Notes under the pieces: model-generated
What the model saw: only the letters and a program-made list of their open reading frames with translations
Database searches by the model: none
Told to the model about the DNA's origin: nothing
Made by a program: the position numbers and the translations under genes
Shown: positions 20,875-33,613 of the stretch, piece by piece
How the letters are laid out: each line of letters begins with the position of its first letter
Position numbering within the stretch: position 1 is the first letter of the stretch
NCBI GenBank assembly: GCA_036250225.1
Contig: JAPZLL010000018.1
Coordinates: 644,295-708,294, forward strand
Source: Cercophora sp. LCS_1
Lineage: Eukaryota; Ascomycota; Sordariomycetes; Sordariales; Lasiosphaeriaceae
DNA: 64,000 nucleotides
Reading direction: 5' to 3'

Positions 20875-22194
20875 CTACTGGGTGTCAACCACGGCACGGA
20901 TGCAGTCGCCCTGCTTCATGATCTCGAAAGCCTGGTTGATCTCGGCCAGCTTCTTGCGGTGCGTGATGAACTCGTCTACCTTGAGCTTGCCGTCGAGGTA
21001 GTCCTGCACGAGACCGGGAAGCTGGCTGCGTCCCTTGACGCCACCAAAGGCGCATCCCTTCCACACACGGCCGGTGACGAGCTGGAATGCTATACGCATG
21101 TTAGCCTCGGGTCAGGAAATAAGGCGAAATGGGAACCTACGCCTCGTGGCGATCTCCTGGCCAGCGGCGGCCACGCCAATGATGATGCTCTGACCCCAAC
21201 CCTTGTGGCACGCCTCGAGGGCGGCACGCATGACGCTCACGTTACCAGTGCAGTCAAAGGTGTAGTCGCAGCCGCCGTCGGTCAACTCAAGGAGCTTGTC
21301 AACAACAGTCTGGCCCTCAGGGAGCTTGGTGGGGTTGACAAAGTCAGTAGCGCCAAACTTGCGAGCCCACTCTTCCTTGGCAGGGTTGACATCAACGACG
21401 ATGATCTTGCCGGCCTTTTGGGAGACGGCACCCTGGACGACGCTGAGGCCGACGCAGCCGGCGCCGAAAACGGCAATGTTGCTCCCCTCCTCGACGTTGG
21501 CTGTTATCCGCGCAGCGCCGTAGCCGGTGGTGATACCGCAGCCCAGCAAGCAGGTGCGGTCCTTGGGGGCGTCTTGCTGCACGGCAACGACCGAGATGTC
21601 GGCGACAACGGTGTACTGGCTGAAGGTGGAGGTGCCCATGAAGTGCAGGATGTCCTGGCCACGGGCGCGGAAGCGCGAGGTGCCGTCGGGCATGACGCCC
21701 TTGCCCTGAGTGGCGCGGATCTTGCCGCAGAGGTTGGTCTTGCCAGACTTGCAGAACTTGCACTCGCCGCACTCGGGGGTGCTATTTACTTGTGTGAGTA
21801 TATTCTGACGAGATGGTACTGTGGGGACATACTAGAGAGCAACGACGTGGTCGCCAACCTTGACGTTGGTCACACCCTCGCCAACCGACTCGACGACACC
21901 GGCACCCTCGTGTCCCAGGATGACGGGGAAGGCGCCCTCGGGGTCCTTGCCGGAGAGGGTGTAGGCGTCTGTGTGGCACACACCCGTATACTCGATCTTG
22001 ATGCGGACCTCGTGGGCCCGGGGCGGGAGGACCTCGACATCCTCGTAGCTAAGCTCCTGGCCGGGGCCCCAGGCGATGGCGGCCTTGCAGGTGATGATCT
22101 GGTGGTGTTTCACCCGAGTCAGCTGCCAGCCGGTGCATGGGATGAGGGGCTATCAACAAGCCCATGACCTCACCTGTCCTTCTGTCGACGCCAT
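20875..22194 (-). CDS. SFA1: S-(hydroxymethyl)glutathione dehydrogenase (class III ADH)
   Basis: Minus-strand exons 22194-22174, 22098-21833, 21781-21141 and 21089-20875 give 380 residues, the usual family length. The first exon encodes only MASTEGQ, then joins IITCKAAIAW. Catalytic zinc ligands are in GVCHTD (C48) and GHEGAG (H70, E71); structural zinc uses C100, C103, C106 and C114. The nucleotide fold FGAGCVGLS follows, then ITTGYGA-type and GGVKGRSQLP motifs characteristic of class III enzymes. It oxidises the glutathione adduct of formaldehyde with NAD and also reduces S-nitrosoglutathione, in the cytosol. All introns are GT-AG and phases match. A long plus-strand open frame opposite this gene is an antisense shadow. 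Confidence 0.93.
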
Positions 22195-23641
22195 CGTGTG
22201 TGTGTGTGTTTAGGTCAATTGGCCTGCGACAAAAACCTCACAACGTGATTGTTCTTGTTTTGGGTTTGATTGCGGGAATGAATTGGAAGGTACAGAGCTG
22301 GCAATGGCCCTGCTTTTGCTTTGAAGCAAACAGAACAGACCAGCCCCTCATTCATCCTTTCCCCTCCCCCTCCAACGCGCAAAAGGTGGGGTTCTAGGAG
22401 AATGCCGGCAATCATGGTTTGATAGGCGATTGCTTATCCCTTGTCGCTGCCTATTTGCGCAGTATCAACGTGGGTCCTGCAGTATCTCAGAAGACTTTCG
22501 GCGACTTGTGCTCCATTATCGCTATGCGCTATTCAACACGCTATTACTAACAAACACTGCATTTCATATGTATCTCGGGAGTATTTGTCTGTGCAACCAC
22601 CACGCGGCCGAACACTGCCTGGAAACAACCACTGCGCAGATAGCCTCGCCGCGCCCCGACCGCGCCAGTTTATCCTGACAGCCTCTTGGGGCTCGGTGAT
22701 TTCGCGGCATCCCGTCCGTCCCCCTATTTTCCTCTCTCTCAGTTGCTTCAGACCAAGCCTTGACTGTGTTATCGTCTGGGCGGCTCGGCAGTTTTTGTCA
22801 CAGCCGAGGGCATTTTCATGTCATCCCGATTTGGTCGCTATTACATTACGATAGCTGGCTGACAGCTATCGCGCGAGCACGGTGGAGAGCGTGTGGACAC
22901 GCTGCGCTGACAGAGGGAATCGACAGAACGTTTGGCGATTGCAAGGCGATCTGTTTGTTGTTGTTGTTTGATGCCGCAATGACTACATACTGGACTTGGG
23001 AAACAGACTCGGGTGGATATGTAAAACTAAAGACGCTGCTGATGCAAGGTGGGTTGGGGTGCAGCAAAGCAGACACCGTTTCATAAACGCTAGACTGGGC
23101 TGCCTTTGACGAGAAATGGCTTTCTGGCCTCAATCTTTCCAATTGGAGTTTGGGGAACGAGGATGCGCCAAAGTCTTGCACATCCGGGCCGTTCCCTCTT
23201 CGTTGGAAAGGCGGACGGACGGGTATATTATCCGAGCTGCGATGCCGCCTTGGTCGTCATCGCACGTCATTGTTCGACGATAAAATCACGGCAAGTTTTC
23301 AACATCAAGAAAGCGGTTCAGCTGTGTCACCTTCGTAGAGTGTAAAATAACCGGTATGACTCCTCGCCGAGCTCCCTTGCATCCGCCAGCCCTCTAAGCT
23401 GTTCTAAACCATGTGAGCAACCCTCCCACCGGGGGATCGGGTATAACCCGGACCTCAAACCCTCCGTCCCGTTCCGGGGGGGGAGGGGGACATGCCCGAG
23501 TCTTGGCGCCAAACTTTCATCCTCCCCGCCGAACGCCCCCGATCCGATTGCGTCGTCTCCGCCGCAACGCTCTTTCCTCCGTCCGCCACATCTACCTTGC
23601 CAACAAACCCACCGAACCTAACCAAATACTCGTAAAGAAGA
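22195..23641. other. Divergent promoter region
   Basis: The region separates the minus-strand formaldehyde dehydrogenase gene from the plus-strand DUF952 gene, so it should contain both promoters. A short GT-dinucleotide run lies just upstream of the dehydrogenase start (22197-22210). No coding frame is supported. Confidence 0.5.
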
Positions 23642-24130
23642 ATGGAACCCCCCAACCCCCTCCCCCAATACGTCTACAAGATCACGCCAGCTGCACCGCC
23701 CAGCCCGATCCCCGAGAGTTACCCGCTCTCGGACCTGGACCGGAAGGATGGTTTCGTGCACCTGAGCGCAGCTTGGCAGGTGCGTTAGCTTGACTCCTCC
23801 CGCAATGAGCATCGGGGAAGTTGGCCGATGGGTCACCACTTGACCACTTGCATGGTATCGGACAGACGCTAAACCAATGTGATGTGTTAGATCCCCATAA
23901 CTGCAGATCTGTTTTTCAAAGAGGATACCTCTTTTTACCTGCTGAAGCTGCGTCTGGCGAATTTTGAGGCTGGAAGCGTAAAGTGGGATGAAGTACCCGG
24001 GACGAATGGATGTCCGCATTTATATGGCAATTTCGGGGGCAAGGATGTAGTTGATGTGAAAGAGGTTCGGAGAGGTGATGGAGAGACGTGGAGTGAGGCG
24101 TTGAAGAGCGAGGGGGAGTGGTTGGTTTAG
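23642..24130 (+). CDS. DUF952 family protein
   Basis: Exons 23642-23779 and 23891-24130 encode 125 residues. The intron (111 nt) runs from GTGCGT to GTTAG in phase 0. The product shows the DUF952 pattern: YVYKI at the start, DGFVHLS at residues 37-43, a central DLFF and YLLKLRL strand, then WDEVPG, a PHLYGNF motif and a closing V-K-EV segment. This is a small single-domain family whose biochemical role I do not know. The protein has no signal peptide. Its 3' end faces that of the Nup85 gene, 166 bp away. Confidence 0.78.
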
Positions 24131-24296
24131 ATGGTAGGGACTCTTGGAGGGATTATTGGACTGACAGGGGAGATTGCACGGCAGAGGGGAATGAAAAGCA
24201 CACCAAAACCAACAAACCAGGCTTTTGTATCCCGTTGACTAGTTACATTACCCGCACATGCGACGAGGTATCATTATACGACCGAAGCAAACCACA

Positions 24297-27200
24297 CTAC
24301 CAAACACTGCCATCTGCCTCGGCCAACCACAGACCTGCCAAATCCTTTGCCAGTCCAGATCTCAGTCTCCTCATGACGTCCTCGCCTGTCGTCTTGACGG
24401 ACATTTGCTTCCTCCAGTCCCATCCCTTTTGCGCATTCTTGCCGGCCATCGATCCTGTGCCACCTGGCCCGAGGCTCTTATGGAGCTGGCTTATCAGGAT
24501 TGAGCTACCACCCAGCACATAACTCCCGCCCAAGCCTCCAGTGCTCTTCATCAGATCCGCCGGTGTTGACCCCTTCAGACCGCCGGGCACAGCAGCCAGC
24601 ACCACCTGCAGGAACTCCTCGCAGGTGCTGTACACGCGGCTGCCAACCGCTTGCAGATCCTCGATGGCCTTGAGCATCACATCGATTTGATCCGGGTTAA
24701 TAGCCGGCTCCTTGATGTGAACGCTCAGACTCTCAGGGTCGCTGACGAAAGCCGTTGCTTCGCCGAGCAGCGCGAGCAGAAAGTCTTCGCTGACGATGCC
24801 ATCGCGTGATGGATCGTACAGGCCGCCACGGATGTTGTCGTCCGAGCTGGCAATGACGCTGACCAGGGCGGTGGCAGCCTGGTTGCGGGGACCGCCGGCG
24901 TCGCGGATGTCGTAGAACTGACGGAGGGACGCATAACCACTGAGCATCTTGCCAAGAAGCTCGGCGGCCTCGAGATCTTGTGCGGCGAACGCCTCGAGCG
25001 TCGCGTTGCGGTCGTTGAGCAACCGACGCAAATGGTCGTCGAGATCAGCGGCCGGTGGATATGCTGTGGATTGAACAAGCGAGTACGAGATGAGGAGGTT
25101 CATGACCTCGCGGACCTTGCTCGGGCGATGAGCAAGGGCGTAGTACCACATTGCCTCGCCGTAGCGGTGGGAGTCGCGTTTGAGGATTTCACCAAATGTC
25201 TAGGGACGTTAGCACTATCTTCCTGCTGCCCAAGTTGTCAACTTACCTCAGCTGTCTCCTCCGCAAAGGGAATCATCCCCAATCCGTTGAGCAAGGTCCA
25301 CACCTTGTCCACCGTTACGCTGGAGTCGGCATGGAGCCCTTCGAGCAGGTGCTTGACCAGCTCACCAACCATTTCCTCAGACCTCTCGGGCGAGTCGACC
25401 CGTCCCAGCACATTGATCGCTAGCTCCCAGCCACTTTTCGACGCAGCACTCTTGTCCTTGACCATGGAGAACTCGTCGTAATCCGCTAGCGCTTGTGCAT
25501 ACTGAACCAACGTGCTGTCTTTGATGCCGTCAACCTCGTCCGGAGAGCCCGGATCCATCCCGAGAACCTCAAGGTCATCCATATCGAGATCCTCCAACCC
25601 GAGAACATTGCCGGCATTATGGGGAGGCAACCATCGGCCAAGGGACGCAATCTCGGCCACCGAGGACGCAACAGGAAGCGACCACCCTCGGAGGATACCG
25701 ATGACGGCCTTGATATTATCCTCAAAAATACACGCCATGCCAATTTCAAGCGGGCTCTTGGAGTTGTAGTGAAAGTCCGAATCCAGGGCGTCGTGGAACG
25801 CCCTGGCCAACCTGTCAAGGTAGTTCTCCGTCTCCGAGATGCCCCGGGACAGTACAATGGCCCGTGACCTGGACATGGCGAGACTCATCCCCTTATCGTT
25901 GCGCTGCTCATCCCACCACCCAAAAAGACCGATGGTAGCCTCGCACCAGTCCTGAGCGGTGGCCATGACTGCCGACTTGACACCGAGGATGATCTTGAAA
26001 ATGACGTTCAAGTTCTCGTAAATCTCCCACGGGACCTGGCTCTCGGCACGCCTGGCCATATCTGTCAGAGAGGCACGATTCCGGGATGTCGCAAACTGTG
26101 ATCCACCTTCCTTGCCCTCGGCAAAGCGCTTGAGGTTGTCGAGTGCGCCTTGTGCTCGAACTCGGAACAGAGTCCACTCGCTGCTCCAAATCTCCCAGTT
26201 GTCTTGATACGCGGGAGAGCTCTCCAGCGCGGCAATCGTCTCCTCCACTGCTTGCTGAACGTTTGCCAGAGCCTGGCCGGTATAAGAGTACTGGCCGCTG
26301 CGCTTGACTTGGCCCCATCCCGCTTGACGCAAAAGCTTGACAGCCTCGACAACTTTGCCTCGGAGCAGCGCAATAAAGACCGACTCCCAGTAAAGTCCGT
26401 GACAAGCCGGGCTTGGTCGGTGTCGCAAGACGTCCTCAATCTGTCCGGCATAGAGGTTGTGGTTCTCATCGAGCCACCTAAACAGCGTACCCGGCAATGG
26501 CTCCTGCCTGGCTTGCCCTTCATCATCATACCTACTGTGATGAACTTGCAACGCCAGATTCGCCAGATAGTTCGCCTTCTCAAAGTCGCTCGCGTGTGGC
26601 CCGGGACCAATCTCAGCAACGTACTCCTCCTCTGGCTGAGGCAGCTTGTCGACATAGCCCTGCCACAGTTTCGCAACCTTGCCGGCAACCGTTGCCAAGG
26701 TGTCCTCCAGCTTCTCGTCATCCTCCGACTCTCCGACGCCATCGTCATACAAGCGATTGATCATGGCCTCAGTCCCGAGAATAACCTGCGGCGGCTCCGT
26801 CAACTCAGCCGTTCCCATTTGTCGATACGCATCCTTCGCCAAAGCCGCAACCCGATGATCCCTCCGTCTCGCCGCGCCAGCCTGCATCGCCGAAGCCCGA
26901 TAGATATCCTCCGCCTCCCTGCGCACGCGCTCCGTCGCAGCAGGGGTGTTGAGCATCATCAAATCCGACTCATCCCCAACCCCGCGTCCCTTGGTCTCCA
27001 TACCAAGCCACATATCTGCATCGTAGTCGTCCCTTTCCGTCCCCTCATAACTCTCATCGTCATCATCATCCTCGGGCACCTCAAAACTCCCACCACCACC
27101 ACCACCACCACCACCCACACCTCTCTTAGGCGGCACATATACCTCATCCTCCTCCTCATCTCCATCCGCAGCCAAAACACTATGACTCAAATTCGACCTC

Positions 27201-27571
27201 CCCCTCACAATCGATCTACCAAGCGGCGCACTCCCTCTTCCACCACCAGACGAAAACAGCGTCTTAGTAGGCCCCGTCGCCCCCCCAAAAAGAGGCTGCT
27301 TCCCACCACCCGTACCGCCCGTAGTCGTCATCCCACGCATCATGGAGCTCCCCAGGAACGAATCCGACGGCGCACCAGCAGGCGTAAAGCTCCCAACAGA
27401 ACTAGGCGGCGGACCGGCGGGTGTAGTCGACGGTTCGTTGAGCGAGCTGAATGAGAACGGATTCGGAGCCTGCGAGCGATTGTAGGAACCGCTGCCGCCG
27501 CGATGAGAGGATCGGTCCGGCGTCGAGGGCGGGGAGGAACTACCTCCGGGAACTTGGAATCGGGACGACAT
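24297..27571 (-). CDS. NUP85: Nucleoporin Nup85 (Nup84/Y-complex)
   Basis: Minus-strand exons 27571-25247 and 25199-24297 encode 1,075 residues. The 47-nt intron starts GTAAGT and ends CCTAG. Residues 1-240 are low-complexity: Gly/Ser/Pro-rich, then a polyglycine run beside an acidic run of aspartates. The rest is a long alpha-solenoid. Recognisable stretches are WESVFIALLRGKVVEAVKLL and TFGEILKRDSHRYGEAMWYY, the second straddling the splice junction. The family forms the short arm of the Y-shaped nuclear pore scaffold. The ATG at 27571 is preferred because the frame upstream begins only with TTG. A G-x-G-rich N-terminal extension longer than in yeast is typical of filamentous ascomycetes. 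Confidence 0.85.
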
Positions 27572-28510
27572 TGTGCGTGCTTGGTAATTATCGTCGAGTC
27601 GTGCAGGATGGAGAAAATCGATGTACAAGGTTTGGTTTTGGCTGCGCGCAAGGCGCGCGGGTCGGCGTCTTCTCGTGCGCTCACGAGGAAATTAGGGAGC
27701 GCGCTGCCAATTGGTGCGACGGTTTGGTGTTACTTCTCGTAGACTTCTTCGGGTGTGGGGGGAAAAGACTGTCGTGACGTGGTTGTTGTGAGGGTTGGGT
27801 TGGTTTGCGAGTTCTAGGAACAAGAATTGGGAAGCTTCTGTTGCTGGCACTGATGCTTGGGTGGACGCGACTTTTTTCTGGGGAAAGCGCGCCGCGGCAA
27901 CTTCCGTTGCGGCTGTTGCGGCTGGGAGCTCACCACCCCACTGATCGCACATTTATCAAAGCTCGAGATCACCGCGGGGACCACCTCACCCAATGCTGAG
28001 GGAGAAGTTTGTATGGGATTAGAATGAACTACTGTGGACGACAATGAGTAGCCTGGGGACAAGTCAGAGCCAATTCCTGATCACTTACGTTGCTGCCCAT
28101 TTCCCTGCACACTACTATCTAGAGGCACTGATATCCATTTCACAAACTCCATTCACAAGGGATAGCATCAAGTGCAACGCGGTTGATTGACCTCACGAAA
28201 CAGGTGCTACATCTCTCCTCTTCCCGCTCCCCTACCCTCTCCACCCTCCGTATCCGTCGCTATGACCTAAGGACTACCTCATCGAATGGCTAGGAAAATA
28301 CATGACGCCAATTCTTATGCCCAAATTTTCTTCAGGGATACATCCACATGACACATTATGTATAGACTGGTAAACTAAAACAAAGGAAAGCGTAGTGTAG
28401 CGCATCGTGCAGTAGAGGGTATTTCACAGTAAAAGCAATTTCATGGCAAACCGCATCTCCAACCAGAAAGAGGAACAAGGACGTCTCTGTGTCTCCCTCA
28501 ATGATTTCGT
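27572..28510. other. Intergenic region between two minus-strand genes
   Basis: It holds the Nup85 promoter at its left side and the 3' UTR of the Boi-type gene at its right side. No gene is seen. Open frames near 27690-28060 on the minus strand are short and lack domains. Confidence 0.5.
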
Positions 28511-31500
28511 CTAAGCGCTCTGAGGAAGAATGGAGATGTCCTTGTCGGGCCCAAAGCTGAAGCCTCGGGAGCGGGCACTCTCGACCTGTTGAAGCCCGAG
28601 CTTCTCGAGCCCCGAAACACCGCTGTCTTTCTCGCCGTAGAGGATCCCTAGACCGCTCTTGTCCGCCTTCTTCTCGCTGACATCGTCGTCGTCGAGATTC
28701 ATTAGAGCCGGCGGTCGGTGACGCATTTGGCGGGCCTTGGCCAGTGATATTGTCTTTTGCTGGTACGTCGTTGTGATGGCTTGCGTATCATCGCGATCAA
28801 TAGTCGCTTTCATGAGGGCCGCCATCCACAACCTGCCCTGCTTGATGTTGGGCACCGCGAAATAATGTACAGTGGGCTTGGTGAAGTTGACTGCCCGCGA
28901 GAGCCCAGCACGCGGAGGTACAAGCTTGAAGATGAATATCGAGTCCGACTCCTTGATGGGGTCGCGCTCGGCTTCCGTCGCTGCAAGAGTGGGCACGTTG
29001 CTTCCGGCAGGAATTGCTGGCGAGTTGCCAGCTCCGGTCAGCGTTGCGTGGAGGCCGGTTAGTCGTTCGTTATCGGCGGGGAGAACACGGTGGAACGAAA
29101 TATCGATGAGCCCTCTTTCTTGGTCATCGTCCTCCGAGTAGTAGTACGCCAGCCGCCTGCCCTTCAACACAAAGAGCCGGGGTTTCCACGTTGTCATCAG
29201 GTTGGCGCTCCGCTTCTTCATCCAGCCGCTGTAGTCAGCATCCACAATGGCTTCCCTCGGCGAAATCTTTTGAAGTCCACGCGTGTATGCACTCGTCTCC
29301 TTCTTGGTCTTCTTCCGACTCCCACGGCTGGCCGCCGTGGTTGCCGTGCTCGGGCTCTTCGCCGCATCAGGGGAGTCAAGTTCAAAGCTCGGCCCCGCGG
29401 ACGGAGTGCTAGATCCCGTGCGTGATGGCGAATACACCGGCGAATCTTTGAGTGGGGAGTCAACAGGAGAAGCCACCAGTTTTCGCTCCGTGCCCGTGAC
29501 CGCATCAGAGGCAGCCCTCAGGCCAAGACCGTTCCGCAGGACCATACCGACGTTGAAGTCAGGGTGGTTCACCTGGCTGAGGCGCTTGATGGCAGTCGCT
29601 GCCTTAGGGGACGATCTAGACACGTCTGGAGAGCCGTCGAGTTTGGTGACTGTGGGAGGCCCGTTATCTATTGCTGGAGCTGTAAAACGAATCGAGTCGG
29701 CTGTGGCATTGGACGCAGTGCGCCTAGCATTGAGACCGTAGTATCTCTGAGCGGCGGGCGACACGGGAGCGGCGGGATCGCGCACCGAGTCGACGCTACC
29801 GAACCTCGAATGCCTCGAAAGAGCAGTCGCGCTTCTAACCCGCTGTTCTTCCGCGTAGCTCGCCTTTGGTGAGCCTGGTACGCCACTATCTCGCTTCCGC
29901 AACACGTTACGTCGCCGAGGATCAGCGTCGGTGCCAGAAAAATACCCTCGTTCCAGATCCACGGCCGAATCCTGGAGCCCGTTTTCCTGTGTCGTCCCGT
30001 CCTGAATCCCGGCGGATGACTGAGGGCGCGGCACGTAAGCGGAGGCCGTGGCGCTGCCAAGGGTCCAGTTACGGTCAAAAGAGGGCTGCTTCTTATGCAC
30101 CGTATCCTGCTGCTGCTGAGGAAAGGACCCACTCGACATCAGCTTGGGAGTGGCATTGGTCGTCGTGATGGACGGTGTGGTTACGCGGAAATCGGTCGAC
30201 GAGTGGCGGCGCGAGTGGTGCAAATCTCGGATCGATGCAGCAGAAGGCCGTTTGTCGTGAAACGTCCGCGTTGGGCTGTCAATAAGAGGGGAAATTGGAG
30301 AGACCGGCATCGTGGGCTCAAGTTTGGGCGTTTGCGATAGCCTTTTCGTTTGTAGCGACAGGGTTCGGTTTTCGGTTGGCGTGAAGCCTCGAGCGGAACT
30401 CGTCATCGTGTTCGTCCTGCTTCTGCTCTTTGCCTCCGATCCAGCCTCGCTACCGTACGATTGCGTGGTCCGACGACCACCAACTCCATTCACTTCGTCC
30501 TGGAGGTACTTGATCTTCTGCCATGTTTTCAGCCTCCGCCCAACGGACCCGAGATCAAAAGCCTTGATAAAGAGCGAAGTTTGATCCATGCCCAATAGCA
30601 CCTCGCCAGTGATTTCCTGGTCTCGGAAGACTTCGCAGTGATGCTTTTCTACACCGGCCGTGAAAAGGTACTCTGCAACTTGATCGGCGTTCCACGATTC
30701 GACTTCGATGCGAGAGTGGCCCCCCTCCTCTTCCTCGTCTGTTTCCTCGCCCTGGATGTACGAAATGCGGTGGTCGATATGGGAGCTGTATTCACTTCCA
30801 GAGTCCGTCGCTCTTCCATTTCCATGGGGCGAATTCAACTCTGTCATATGCTCTTCGATCACGTTTAGGGTCTCGTGAAGCACATGGCTGTCTGTACTCG
30901 AGTTCACGCGCCCCCCAAACCCTCCAGACCCAGACACAGACTGCTGACTGGACGAAAACGAGGACGGCGGCGCCCCACTGGTTACCGTGGTCGATTTAAA
31001 CGAACTTAGCGGGAGGGTTGAGGGGGTGGGATCTGGCATCTGGTGAACCTTGTTCTGCTCGGCCGGGAAACTCGACGTCGTTTGCTCGTTCGCCACCTCG
31101 GCAAGGGGTGCGAGACTAGGGGGTCTCTTTAGCGTTGATGAGGTCGGCGTCGAAACTGCGGCTCTTGGTGCGGGTCGTGTATATACTGTGAATGTCAGCC
31201 AGCGATGTTGTCTCCAGGATCTTTCATACCTTCTGGGAAGAGGCCGCTGTTCCCATTGACCAAGTGCTTGCCCAAAAACCAGCCGTCTCCGAATTCATCA
31301 TCGCGCTCAATCAATTCCACGCGGTCCCCCTTTGCCAGACTCAGCTCGTCAGAACTTCTCGCTTGAAAGTCATCTGAAGCAAACACTTGTCAGTATGCAA
31401 TCTCCCGTAGCCATGGCATCGTGGCTCCTCTGAGCGCCTAGAGCCGTTTGCACGACTCAATCGGCGGAGGAGCAAACGAGAGCGGGGGACGGAAAACAAG

Positions 31501-31565
31501 GCCGACTCACGAATGACCATCAAAATGTCGCCCACTTCGGGCTTGGATGAACCTAGGGCCGCCAT
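28511..31565 (-). CDS. Boi-type polarity scaffold: SH3, SAM and PH domains
   Basis: Minus-strand exons 31565-31511, 31373-31230 and 31185-28511 give 957 residues. Splicing rebuilds the SH3 domain at about 12-66 (ALYDF-like VIHDFQARSSDELSL, then DGWFLGKH). A SAM domain follows at roughly 230-296 (WNADQVAEYLF). A PH domain near 705-840 begins with SGWMKKRS and contains KPRLFVLKGRRLAYY. Between SAM and PH lies a long Ser/Pro-rich linker with many potential phosphorylation sites. This domain order defines the yeast Boi1/Boi2 and fission yeast Pob1 group, which link Rho-GTPase and formin signalling, exocytosis and polarised growth at the cell cortex. The start ATG is chosen because it begins exon 1 just before the SH3 domain; an upstream exon cannot be excluded. 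Confidence 0.87.
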
Positions 31566-33498
31566 CTCTTTCGCATCAGCAGCAGCGATTAAACTGCACC
31601 CCGTTGTCTGTGGTGAAAAGAGGAAACGAGCGGAATCAGTCGTGGCCTGCTGTGGCTGTCGCGGGCTTTCTGCCGTTGCAGGACGGGAACGACGACGGCA
31701 ACAGATCGCCAAACCAAATGGCAAACGAGTCTCGGTCCGACGTCAAACAAATTATGGGTCGCCCGAGGGCCACCGTCTGTCTTGTTTTCTCGATTCGAAA
31801 AACAAGCAGCCGACCGGGGAAAAAAATTCAAGGCGATCGGATCTCGATTCTGGAAGGAGCGGCCAAAGGCGCTCCGTCGGATCCTTGAACCTGGGATGCA
31901 CGGAAAGGTGTTTAAAAAAAACGAGCAGGATATGTAGTCTAGCGGCGCCTCAGCCGTTCCTCCCCATGATCTGGCTGGTCGGCTGCAGAGCGTTGAACGG
32001 GTATTTCCAGGGTCGAGGTTGGGCCTCTCTTTGGTTCTTGTGTTGCCCGAGGTCGCATGCACGTTGGGGCACGGTGCAGGTTCGTGGCAGGCGTTGTGAG
32101 GGCGATCGGGGCTGGGGAAGCCGCGAAGAGTTCGGCAGCGCAATGGATCGGTTCCGGGTGCTGATTGGGGGGGTAATAAACACGCGCGGAGGTGCGTGGA
32201 ATCCCGTTATTGGGTCAATGGACGGGCCACCGCAGAAAGGGACACGGCGGCGGCGGATAGAGAAATTGGGGAGGCAGCGTAGGAAGCACGTTGGAGACGC
32301 CGGCAGTCGAGAGCACCCTCGGGAGCGAAGATGGGAAGGGTATCTCGGCAAGTGGTTGACTGACTTGCTGGGATGAAGCCGATGTTGCCTACCCCTAACA
32401 ATTCCGAACAGCTCAAGTCCAACGGCCGGCGAAGGTGCGTGTTTTTAGGAGTGATCCCGCCTTCCCTTGGGAAGAATGTGGAAACCCTTCAGGTTATCAA
32501 AGTTTTGGGGCGACAACAGGGCAGCGTCCGGCCGGGCTAGTGGTGCAGGGGTTGCTTGCTGGTGAGTGCGCGATGGCGCATGGCTGGATCTCACTGTCTG
32601 TCCTTTTCTCCTCGCATCCGCAAATCCCACGCTGGCAAAGCCGTGATGCTCCTCGTCTCGTTGCTATTGCCAGACGGCGAGCTCTCCAATTAAAGCTGCG
32701 TCTACCAAGGTGTCATTTTCAAATGCAAACAAGGAAGGCCCTTTGGTGAAAATAGAAGCTGCCTCCCATTCCTGGCGGGCCTCTCTCGGCGCTATGATAG
32801 GTCGAACCACGGGCGCGAATTCGTGATTCTGGAAGCGCGGACCACCATCCCACCTCATCGCATCGCATGGAAAACCGGCGCTATGGCGAGCATCTTGGCA
32901 GCATGTCTGCTCTGTCCCGCCCCGGCCTCCCAGCCTGTCCCGTGCAGCGCAACCGCAACCGCCCTGCAGGGGGCCGGCATGCGTGAGAACACTCGGATCC
33001 GAAAGGCCGTCACGGCGTCGGGCACACGAGAAGAGGCTTTCCGGCTTATCTTTGCCTCTGACGGCACACCTGGTGACCCATCACCCGTCATTTCTCCATC
33101 CCAAACATGACGGGGCGGGCTGAACGATGAGCTGGCTTGACTCGGATAGCCTAGGACTGACGTCCACCACAATGCAAGCCTGCCAAGGAAGCATCGCGGA
33201 TATGGCGACGTATCGGATAACCGACGCCCAATTGAGAACGGGCATGGCAATGACTTTGCTATCGTGAAACATTCGACTGACAGCCAAAGGTCGAGAAGAA
33301 CATTGATCCAACAGCTGAGCATCCATTCTCACATGGCGCACATCTCCCGTCCCCCCCGCATCCAGCCTGCCTCCGCTAGCAGCCCAGCTAGCACGCACCC
33401 CTCCAGTTTGGTCTGGACCCCAGTCCGAAGCTTGACCTCGGCATCTTTTGGCTCCCTTGATGGAATCCGACCGCTCCGCTTATACACATGCGGGAAAC
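31566..33498. other. Divergent intergenic region, 1.9 kb
   Basis: This separates the Boi-type gene (minus) from the Ech1-like gene (plus) and should contain both promoters. The long plus-strand frame at 31513-32376 is low-complexity and overlaps the 5' end of the Boi-type gene, so it is not called. No RNA gene or mobile element was recognised. Confidence 0.45.
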
Positions 33499-33504
33499 TA
33501 TAAA
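33499..33504 (+). promoter_or_regulatory. TATA-like element upstream of the Ech1-like gene
   Basis: The hexamer TATAAA lies 110 bases upstream of the ATG at 33614, a plausible distance for a fungal core promoter. This is a match by eye only and the transcription start is unknown. Confidence 0.3.
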
Positions 33505-33613
33505 CCTCGACAACTGTGCATTGTACTATCACTCGTTGTTATACTTGCCATTTTCTTTGTGATCCTCGACAGGCAGTTCCAGTCGTTGACAGCGAATCCA
33601 CCAGAACGAAAAC

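Noticed and set aside
20866..22167. A 433-codon plus-strand open frame opposite the formaldehyde dehydrogenase gene
   Set aside because: It is antisense to a well-supported enzyme gene, crosses its introns, and has no recognisable domain. GC-rich third positions commonly create such frames.
26150..27454. A long plus-strand open frame opposite Nup85
   Set aside because: It is Arg/Pro/Thr-rich without domains and mirrors the coding strand of Nup85.
31513..32376. A 287-codon plus-strand frame in the divergent spacer
   Set aside because: Low-complexity Arg/Gly/Ser composition, overlap with the 5' end of the Boi-type gene, and no domain.
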